Source: Comamonas sp. BIGb0124 (GTDB lineage Bacteria > Pseudomonadota > Gammaproteobacteria > Burkholderiales > Burkholderiaceae_C). From it: a stretch of DNA of 64,000 nt. A program made the translations under genes and the position numbers. This document shows positions 57,739-64,000 of this stretch, in pieces (position 1 is the stretch's first letter; every line of letters begins with the position of its first letter). Location: positions 62,001 to 126,000 of the forward strand of contig NZ_RJVF01000015.1 in assembly GCF_003752175.1 (NCBI RefSeq). Direction: 5' to 3'. The notes beneath the pieces are model-generated. The model did not search any database and was not told where the DNA came from. It saw only the letters and a list, made by a program, of their open reading frames with translations.

Positions 57739-58731
57739 ATGCCCGCTCCACGCTCGTCCGCCCCTGCCGCCAGCCTCACGCCCGATGCGCTGCTCATGCT
57801 CGACAGCATCGCCCGCCATGGCAGCTTTGCCCAGGCCGCGCGCGAACTGGGTCTGGTCCCGAGCGCCTTGACCTATCGGGTGCGGCAGATCGAAGATGCG
57901 CTCGACACGCTGCTGTTCGACCGCAGCGCCCGCCACGCCCGGCCGACGCCGGCGGGCGAGGTGCTGCTGCGCGAATCGCGCCGGATGCTGGGCGATCTCG
58001 AGGCGGTCACGAACCGCGTGCGCCGCATCGCCACGGGCTGGGAGCACGAACTCACTCTGGCGGTCGACAGCCTGGTCTCGCGCTCGACCGTGCTGGAACT
58101 GTGCGAACGGTTCTACGCCCTGGGCCCCGCCGACGATGCCACGCTCGACACGACCGGCCCGCCGACCCGCCTGCGTCTGCGCGACACCACGCTCAACGGC
58201 ACGCTCGAACTGGTCGCCAATGGCCAGGCCGATCTGGCGGTGGGCGCGGTGTTCGACAGCTCGACCCTGCCCGATGTCCGCAGCCAGCCGCTGGGCCGGG
58301 TCGACTTCGTGTTTGCCGTGGCCCCGCATCACGCCCTGGCGCAGGCACAGGAACCCATCGTCGACGAGGTGCTGCGCCGCCACCGGCTGGTCGCCGTCGC
58401 CGACAGCGCGCTCAGCCTGTCCCGCCAGACTCTGGGCCTGCTGCCCGGACAGGATGTCTTCACCGTCACCAGCATGTCGGCCAAACTCGAGGCGCAATTG
58501 CGGGGGCTGGGTGCGGGCCACCTTCCGGTCAAGCTGGCACAGCCTCATGTCGATGCCGGGCGTCTGGTGGTCAAGCAGGTGCCGCGCACCACCCGCAGCA
58601 GTGCCCTGACCTACCTCTGGCGCGACACGTCCAAAAGCCCGCCGGGCAAGGCGCTGCGCTGGTGGCTGCAGCAACTGGAGCGGCCTTCCACGCGGCAGGC
58701 CCTGCTCGAGCGTTTCGACACCCGCCTGTAG
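57739..58731 (+). CDS. LysR-type transcriptional regulator
   Basis: A 330-residue LysR regulator: DNA-binding domain from about residue 14 (LTPDALLMLDSIARHGSFAQAARELGLVPSALTYRVRQIED; FDRSARHARPTPAGEVLL) and effector-binding domain (ELTLAVDSLVSR through LVVKQVPR). It probably controls the divergent SDR-like gene, with the palindrome between. ATG at 57739 (MPAPRSSAPAAS) or 57706 are possible starts; the second would overlap the palindrome's edge and has no ribosome binding site. Confidence 0.9.
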   Translation: MPAPRSSAPAASLTPDALLMLDSIARHGSFAQAARELGLVPSALTYRVRQIEDALDTLLFDRSARHARPTPAGEVLLRESRRMLGDLEAVTNRVRRIATGWEHELTLAVDSLVSRSTVLELCERFYALGPADDATLDTTGPPTRLRLRDTTLNGTLELVANGQADLAVGAVFDSSTLPDVRSQPLGRVDFVFAVAPHHALAQAQEPIVDEVLRRHRLVAVADSALSLSRQTLGLLPGQDVFTVTSMSAKLEAQLRGLGAGHLPVKLAQPHVDAGRLVVKQVPRTTRSSALTYLWRDTSKSPPGKALRWWLQQLERPSTRQALLERFDTRL

Positions 58732-58759
58732 CCGCCTGCGGTAGAGTTCGCTTCTGCCC

Positions 58760-59857
58760 ATGAGCCAGCCGTCGCCCGCCATCCCGTCCTCCGTCCGCCC
58801 GCGCTATGCGGGCCGCTTTGCACCCTCGCCCACCGGGCCGCTGCATGCGGGCTCGCTCGTGGCCGCGCTGGCGAGCTGGCTGGACGCCCGATCGCACGGC
58901 GGGCAGTGGCTGGTCCGCATCGAGGACATCGACCCGCCGCGCTGCCAGCCCGACGCGGATCGCCTCATCCTGGCCCAGTTGCACGCCCTGGGCCTGGTGC
59001 CCGACGACGAGCCGGTATGGCAATCCCGGCGGCACGCGCGCTACGCCAACGCACTGGAGGATCTGCTGGCGCATGGCCTGGCCTACCCCTGTGGCTGCAC
59101 ACGGCGCGACATCGACGCCGCACAGGCCGCATTGCGTCCCTCTGCGGTGCACGAACGCCACAGCGAGCGGGTCTACCCCGGCACCTGCCGCAGCGGCCTG
59201 CATGGCAAGCCTGCAAGAGCCTGGCGCATGCTGACGACGGGGTTGACGATGACACCGACGCCGGCCGGCGCGACGGCCTTCGCAGCGCCGCCGCCATCGC
59301 GCGCAGGTGCCGGCGTCGCCATCCACCTGGCCCCTGAAGCCTGCCCGCCCGAAAGCGACCGCACACCGGCGTCCGCCCATCTGTGGGTGACCTGGCACGA
59401 CCGCCTGCTCGGCCGCCAGGCGCAGGATGTGACGGCCCAGGTCGGCGACTTCGTGCTGCGCCGTGCCGATGGCCTGTGGGCCTATCAACTGGCCGTGGTC
59501 GTCGACGATGCGGATCAGGCCATCACCCATGTGGTGCGCGGCAGCGATCTGACCGACAACACGCCCCGCCAGCTGTGGCTGCAGCAGGCCCTGGGCCTGC
59601 CTCATCCGCAGTATCTGCATGTGCCCCTGGTGCTCGACAGCCGGGGAGAAAAACTCTCGAAACAGCATGGCGCACCGGCCCTCGACACCCACAGCCCAGC
59701 CGTCTGCCGGCTGGCGCTGGATGCCGCGGCACAGGCCCTGGGCCTGCCGCCGGCAGCCGCATCCGCGTCCACCGGCGAAGCGCTGTCGGTCTGGACGGAG
59801 GGCTGGCGGGCCCTGCAGGGGATGCCCCTGGCCGTCTCCTGCACGCCGGGCCGGTAG
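58760..59857 (+). CDS. gluQ: glutamyl-Q tRNA(Asp) synthetase
   Basis: A 365-residue GluQ-RS, a truncated glutamyl-tRNA synthetase paralogue that glutamylates queuosine in tRNA-Asp. The HIGH-like motif lies in [20 protein letters not shown], the zinc-binding cluster in [13 protein letters not shown], and the KMSKS-like loop in [14 protein letters not shown]. Family members are about 290-310 residues; the extra length is a mid-protein insert, [22 protein letters not shown], followed by [21 protein letters not shown]. The ATG at 58760 is used. Confidence 0.92.
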   Translation: MSQPSPAIPSSVRPRYAGRFAPSPTGPLHAGSLVAALASWLDARSHGGQWLVRIEDIDPPRCQPDADRLILAQLHALGLVPDDEPVWQSRRHARYANALEDLLAHGLAYPCGCTRRDIDAAQAALRPSAVHERHSERVYPGTCRSGLHGKPARAWRMLTTGLTMTPTPAGATAFAAPPPSRAGAGVAIHLAPEACPPESDRTPASAHLWVTWHDRLLGRQAQDVTAQVGDFVLRRADGLWAYQLAVVVDDADQAITHVVRGSDLTDNTPRQLWLQQALGLPHPQYLHVPLVLDSRGEKLSKQHGAPALDTHSPAVCRLALDAAAQALGLPPAAASASTGEALSVWTEGWRALQGMPLAVSCTPGR

Positions 59858-59932
59858 AATCGACGCCTTCGGCCGGTGCCCGCCGGGACTGGCCTCCGTT
59901 TTCTGCCACAGGCCTTCAGCGCCAGAACCTCC

Positions 59933-60760
59933 GTGACCCAGTCCAAGCCCGACGAGCCGCTCTTGCCCTCCCTCGCCAACGCCAATACCCCGGTCGACCC
60001 GATCGACCCCACCGATCCGGCCGGCGCCCCCCCCGTGCCCGGCGAGCTCGGTGCCCCCGACGATGTCGCGCATCCCAAGCGCATCAAGACCTTCGTGCGG
60101 CGCGCCGGCCGCACGACGACCGGCCAGGCCAAGGCGTTCGAGACACTCGGCCCCCGGTTCCTGCAGCCCTATACCGGCGAGCGCCTGGACCTGGAAGCCA
60201 CGTTCGGCCGCACGGCCCCGACCGTGCTGGAAATCGGCTTCGGCATGGGCGAAGCCACGGCCCACATCGCCAATGTCAAACCCGACACCGACTTCCTGTG
60301 CTGCGAAGTGCACGAACCGGGAGTCGGTGCGCTGCTCAAGCGCATCGGCGAACAGGGGCAGACCAATATTCGCATCGTGCAGCACGACGCGGTGGACGTG
60401 CTGGACCACATGCTGGCCGACGATTCGCTGGCAGGCGTGCACATCTTTTTTCCCGATCCCTGGCACAAGAAGCGCCACAGCAAACGACGCCTGATCCAGC
60501 CGCCGCTGGTGCGCAAGCTGGCGCTGCACCTGAAGGCCGGCGGCTACATCCACTGCGCCACCGACTGGCAGCCCTACGCCCGGCAGATGCTGGAAGTGCT
60601 CTCGGCAGAAACGCTGCTGGCCAATACGGCCACCGGTGCCGACGGCTACGCGGCCAAGCCCGACTACCGGCCTCTGACCAAGTTCGAGAACCGCGGCATC
60701 AAGCTGGGCCACGGCGTGTGGGATCTGGTCTTCACACGCCGCGCCGCCGAAGCGGCCTGA
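59933..60760 (+). CDS. trmB: tRNA (guanine-N7-)-methyltransferase
   Basis: A 275-residue enzyme that forms m7G46 in tRNA. SAM motif [33 protein letters not shown] and the family signature [20 protein letters not shown] are present, with [14 protein letters not shown] near the C-terminus. I prefer the GTG at 59933 (residues begin with [13 protein letters not shown]) because an upstream GTG at 59876 lies just behind gluQ; either could be the true start. A long N-terminal extension (about 70 residues, rich in Pro/Asp) precedes the domain. Confidence 0.93.
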   Translation: MTQSKPDEPLLPSLANANTPVDPIDPTDPAGAPPVPGELGAPDDVAHPKRIKTFVRRAGRTTTGQAKAFETLGPRFLQPYTGERLDLEATFGRTAPTVLEIGFGMGEATAHIANVKPDTDFLCCEVHEPGVGALLKRIGEQGQTNIRIVQHDAVDVLDHMLADDSLAGVHIFFPDPWHKKRHSKRRLIQPPLVRKLALHLKAGGYIHCATDWQPYARQMLEVLSAETLLANTATGADGYAAKPDYRPLTKFENRGIKLGHGVWDLVFTRRAAEAA

Positions 60761-60774
60761 GAATCCGACTGTGC

Positions 60775-60805
60775 GAAGGGGGCCCGAGGCCCCCTTCTTC
60801 GTTTT
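60775..60805. terminator. intrinsic terminator after trmB
   Basis: GAAGGGGGCC (60775-60784), loop CGA, GGCCCCCTTC (60788-60797), then TTCGTTTT. A perfect 10-bp stem; it lies between convergent trmB and the kinase-like gene. Confidence 0.85.
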
Positions 60806-60809
60806 GCCC

Positions 60810-61706
60810 TCAGGCCCGTCCGCGGCCTTCGAGCTCGTCGAGCACGGCGTGCAGCAGCAGGCCGGCTGCCCGTGCGCGGGCGATGTCGCGGCCCAGCCAC
60901 TGAGCCTGCGGCAGCAGGCGCAGCAGCCAGCGCAGGCGCCGCATCAGCGTGATCAGCGATTCCCTGACCTCGCTGCTGGCCGACGCGATGGCGGCTGCCA
61001 TCGCTTGCGCTGCGGGCCGAAGATCGCTCAGGAAAAACGCGGTCGAGTGGACATACAGGGCCCAATCGCGGACCTGGGCCTGCGGCACGGTCATCACGTC
61101 GCCCGGATCTTCCTCGAAATCGATGAAGTGGACACGATCGTCGGTGCCCATGACCATGTTGCGGGCAAAACACTGGCTCAGGTAGGCGCCACGCGCGTGG
61201 GCATCGGCGATGGCGTGCAGTCCGAGTGTCCAGACATCGAGAACGCCGGACTCGTCGCCCTGCGCCTTCAGCCTGTCCAGGCGGGCCTGCAGGGGCTCCG
61301 TGCCGGCGTCGGAAATAGCGATCCATTGGGCGCCCTGCGCAACCACCCGCGGCACGGGCACGCCTTGCGCAGCCAGTGATTCGAGCCGGCGATGCTCGTT
61401 GTCGAGCGCATCGGTCCCTCCCGGATTGGGGACGGAACGCAACAAGGGCACCGGCGCCATCACCAGGTTGTAGAGGCGGATCAGCGAGACCGGATGGGGC
61501 GGCTCGGCCCGCTTGACCCAGATCACCTCGCCCGCGGGCAGTTCGGGGACATCCTGGCCACCGGTCAGGCGCTGGATGCGCTCGGTGCTGCGCGAGACAT
61601 GGGCATCGATGCGGGCGACCAGCGCGGCAAAGAAGTTGCCGGTACCTTTCACCGTGTGCGCAGGATCGGCTCCGGCGGCAGCTCCGCCGTGTTCAGGGGT
61701 ATGCAT
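60810..61706 (-). CDS. kinase-like protein (protein kinase/LPS kinase fold)
   Basis: A 298-residue protein with the protein-kinase-like fold shared by LPS kinases and RIO-like proteins: GEVIWVKRAEPPHPVSLIRLYN (lysine strand), HAIADAHARGAYLSQCFARNMVM (catalytic-loop position, with HxRGxYLSQCxxxN in place of HxDxxxxN) and HFIDFEEDP (metal-binding DFE). The catalytic Asp of the loop is replaced, so activity is uncertain. The C-terminus is basic. No signal peptide. It is adjacent to alaS (15 bp) on the same strand, and may be in the alaS operon. Confidence 0.8.
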   Translation of the reverse strand: MHTPEHGGAAAGADPAHTVKGTGNFFAALVARIDAHVSRSTERIQRLTGGQDVPELPAGEVIWVKRAEPPHPVSLIRLYNLVMAPVPLLRSVPNPGGTDALDNEHRRLESLAAQGVPVPRVVAQGAQWIAISDAGTEPLQARLDRLKAQGDESGVLDVWTLGLHAIADAHARGAYLSQCFARNMVMGTDDRVHFIDFEEDPGDVMTVPQAQVRDWALYVHSTAFFLSDLRPAAQAMAAAIASASSEVRESLITLMRRLRWLLRLLPQAQWLGRDIARARAAGLLLHAVLDELEGRGRA

Positions 61707-61721
61707 GAGCGACGCCTGCGA

Positions 61722-64000
61722 TCAAGCGCGCTCGGCCACCCATGCCTGCACCGACTTCAGCGCCTGGGGCAGCGCCGTCGCATCGGTGCCGCCTGCCATG
61801 GCCATGTCGGGTTTGCCGCCGCCCTTGCCGCCCACCTGCTGGGCCACGAAGTTCACGAGTTCGCCCGCCTTGACCTTGCCGATGCTGTCCGCGGTCACGC
61901 CCGCGGCGATCTGCACCTTGGCGCCGTCGACAGCGGCCAGCACCACGACGGCCGTCTTGAGCTTGTCCTTGAGCTTGTCCATGGTGTCGCGCAAGGTCTT
62001 GGCATCGGCGCCGGGCAGCAATGCGGACAGTACCTTGAGACCGTTGACGTCGACCGCCTGGCCCACCAGTTCGTCGCCTTGCGACGAAGCCAGCTTGCCC
62101 TTGAGCGAGGCGATTTCCTTTTCGAGCGCACGGACGGTGTCGAGCGCCTGGCCGATCCGGCCCTGCAGTTCGGCAACCGGGGACTTCAAGGTCGCGGCGG
62201 CCTGGCTGACGGTGTCTTCGAGCTGCTGCAGGTAGGCCAATGCGCCCTCGCCTGTCAAGCCTTCGACCCGGCGCACACCGGCGGCCACGCCGCTTTCGGC
62301 GACGAGTTTGAAGAGACCGATGTCACCGGTGCGCTGCACATGCGTGCCGCCGCAGAATTCGAGCGTGGAGCCGACGTCGACCACCCGCACCAGATCGCCG
62401 TACTTCTCGCCGAACAGCATGGTGGCACCCAGCTTCTGGGCTTCGTCGATGGGCAGCACGCGGGTCTGGGTGGCCGTGTTGGCCAGGATTTCGGTGTTGA
62501 CCAGGGCTTCGATCTTGCGCACCTGCTCGTCGGTGACGGGCGCGTTGTGGGCGAAGTCGAAACGGGTGCGCTCGGCGTTCACGAGCGAACCCTTCTGCTG
62601 CACGTGGCCGCCCAGCACTTCGCGCAGGGCCTTGTGCATGAGGTGGGTCACGCTGTGGTTGCGGGCCGTGGCCGCGCGCAGGGCGCTGTCGACCTGGGCA
62701 TTGACGGTGTCGCCCACCGACAGCGTCCCTGTCGCCAGGCTGCCATGGTGCCCGAACACGTGGGCCTTGATCTTCTGGGTGTCTTCGACCGCGAACTTCG
62801 CGCTGCCGCTGGCGATGCTGCCGCGGTCGCCGACCTGGCCGCCGCTCTCGGCGTAGAAGGGGGTGGCGTCGAGCACCACCACGCCGTCCTGGCCGGCTTC
62901 GATCCGCTGCACGGGCTGGCCGTCGACATACAGGGCCAGCACCCGTGCACCGGGCTGCACCAGTTGTTCGTAGCCCACGAAACGGCCTTCGGGGCCGGTG
63001 TACTCGAGCGCACGGTCCATCTTGAACTTGCCGGCCGCGCGGGCCTGGTTCTTCTGGCGGTCCATGGCGGCGGTGAAACCGGCGGCATCCACGCTCAGGC
63101 CGCGCTCGCGGCAGACGTCCTGCGTCAGGTCGAGCGGGAAACCGAAGGTGTCGTGCAGCTTGAAGGCGACATCGCCCGGCAGCACGGTGACGTTGCCCGT
63201 CAGGGCGGTGTCGAGGATTTCCATGCCGTTGGCCAGGGTCTCGAAGAAACGTTCTTCTTCGCCCTTGAGCACCTGGGTGATGTGGGCCTGCTGCTCGCGC
63301 AGCTTGGGATAGGCTACGCCCATCTGCTCGACCAGGTCGGCCACGAGCTTGTGGAAGAACGGGGTCTTCTGGCCCAGCTTGTAGCCGTGGCGGATGGCAC
63401 GGCGGATGATGCGGCGCTGGACGTAGCCGCGGCCCTCGTTGCCGGGAATGACGCCGTCGGCCACCAGGAAGGCCGTGGCGCGAATGTGGTCGGCGATCAC
63501 CTTGAGCGAGGGGTTGCCGAGGTCGGGCGTGCCGGTCTCGCGGCCGGCGGCCTTCACCAGTGCGGCGAACAGGTCGATCTCGTAGTTGCTGTGGACGTGC
63601 TGCAGGATGGCGGCCAGGCGCTCGAGGCCCATGCCGGTGTCCACGCAGGGCGCGGGCAGCGGCTTGACCGAGCCGTCGGGCTGCATGTCGAACTGCATGA
63701 ACACGTTGTTCCAGATCTCGATGTAGCGGTCGCCGTCCTCGTCGGGGCTGCCGGGCGGGCCGCCGGCGATGTGCGGGCCGTGGTCGTAGAAGATCTCGGA
63801 GCACGGGCCGCAGGGGCCGGTATCCGCCATCATCCAGAAGTTGTCGGACATGTAGCGGCCGCCCTTGTTGTCGCCGATGCGCACGACGCGCTCGGGGGGC
63901 AGGCCGATTTCCTGGGTCCAGATGTTGTAGGCCTCGTCGTCTTCTGCGTAGACGGTGGCCCACAGGCGATCGGCGGGCAGCTTGTAGACCTCGGTCAGCA
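61722..64000 (-). CDS. alaS: alanyl-tRNA synthetase, 5' end outside the window
   Basis: A partial gene of about 759 codons, lacking the N-terminus (family length about 870). Visible parts are [44 protein letters not shown] of the catalytic core, the tRNA-recognition stretch, [16 protein letters not shown] and [15 protein letters not shown] of the editing domain (HxxxH and CGGTH zinc ligands), and the C-Ala/DHHA1 end [23 protein letters not shown]. Edits and charges tRNA-Ala. It continues beyond 64000. Confidence 0.97.
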   Translation of the reverse strand, partial: LTEVYKLPADRLWATVYAEDDEAYNIWTQEIGLPPERVVRIGDNKGGRYMSDNFWMMADTGPCGPCSEIFYDHGPHIAGGPPGSPDEDGDRYIEIWNNVFMQFDMQPDGSVKPLPAPCVDTGMGLERLAAILQHVHSNYEIDLFAALVKAAGRETGTPDLGNPSLKVIADHIRATAFLVADGVIPGNEGRGYVQRRIIRRAIRHGYKLGQKTPFFHKLVADLVEQMGVAYPKLREQQAHITQVLKGEEERFFETLANGMEILDTALTGNVTVLPGDVAFKLHDTFGFPLDLTQDVCRERGLSVDAAGFTAAMDRQKNQARAAGKFKMDRALEYTGPEGRFVGYEQLVQPGARVLALYVDGQPVQRIEAGQDGVVVLDATPFYAESGGQVGDRGSIASGSAKFAVEDTQKIKAHVFGHHGSLATGTLSVGDTVNAQVDSALRAATARNHSVTHLMHKALREVLGGHVQQKGSLVNAERTRFDFAHNAPVTDEQVRKIEALVNTEILANTATQTRVLPIDEAQKLGATMLFGEKYGDLVRVVDVGSTLEFCGGTHVQRTGDIGLFKLVAESGVAAGVRRVEGLTGEGALAYLQQLEDTVSQAAATLKSPVAELQGRIGQALDTVRALEKEIASLKGKLASSQGDELVGQAVDVNGLKVLSALLPGADAKTLRDTMDKLKDKLKTAVVVLAAVDGAKVQIAAGVTADSIGKVKAGELVNFVAQQVGGKGGGKPDMAMAGGTDATALPQALKSVQAWVAERA

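Overview
This 64 kb window is high-GC chromosomal DNA, dense in genes and dominated by housekeeping functions. The gene set suggests a betaproteobacterium of the order Burkholderiales, and the family Alcaligenaceae (Bordetella/Achromobacter relatives) is the best guess. The pointers are a gcvTHP operon under a tandem glycine riboswitch, a ctaA-ctaB-sco heme A/copper block, metNIQ, TamAB, a bioC-like/comF/trmL neighbourhood, MoxR-VWA and alaS. This assignment comes from gene content and was not searched. I see no rRNA or tRNA gene, phage, insertion sequence, integrase or CRISPR array.

Layout. 1-61: start of a leftward gene cut by the window edge. 130-5751: glycine riboswitch, glycine cleavage system (gcvT, gcvH, gcvP) and a YigZ protein. 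5794-7423: chorismate synthase and a CBS-domain protein, leftward. 8139-10571: methionine ABC importer metNIQ, closed by a strong bidirectional terminator. 10692-12491: thioredoxin-like protein and YihY-type membrane protein. 12613-18073: 2-hydroxyacid/2-oxoacid cluster (FAD-linked D-2-hydroxyacid dehydrogenase, LysR regulator, FMN-dependent L-lactate dehydrogenase, ThDP enzyme). 18158-20756: MFS exporter and thymidylate synthase. 20769-22626: PiuC-type dioxygenase followed by a second FMN 2-hydroxyacid oxidase.

22799-28015 is a cell-envelope charge-modification module: eptA-pap2-dgkA leftward, divergent from a PmrA/PmrB-like two-component system, with phased hexamers between them. 28102-33374 holds two catecholate-type TonB-dependent siderophore receptors, each about 100 bp downstream of a shared Fur-box-like motif, and a Fur-family regulator without the usual metal ligands. 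33633-38771 has folA, then sco-ctaB-ctaA and a short CoxB-like protein that stops before the copper domain; oxidase subunits I and III are absent here. 38862-40732: ComF, TrmL, MaoC dehydratase. 40831-44189: a nickel regulon (nikR, TonB receptor, DUF4198 protein) with a recognisable NikR operator.

44299-53971: DUF1841 protein, MoxR ATPase, GNAT acetyltransferase, VWA protein, TamA and TamB; TamB carries a hexanucleotide repeat encoding 17 threonines. 54005-56163: NadM-Nudix protein and nicotinamidase-like hydrolase. 56343-58731: CreA, an NAD(P)-binding protein and its divergent LysR regulator around an AT-rich palindrome. 58760-64000: GluQ-RS, TrmB, a kinase-like protein and most of alanyl-tRNA synthetase, which runs off the right edge.

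No clearly unprecedented system was found. The most informative points are the complete eptA/pap2/dgkA/pmrAB module, the CoxB stub beside heme A genes with no oxidase structural genes, the NikR operon, the Fur homologue with lost metal ligands, and the TamA/TamB peculiarities.
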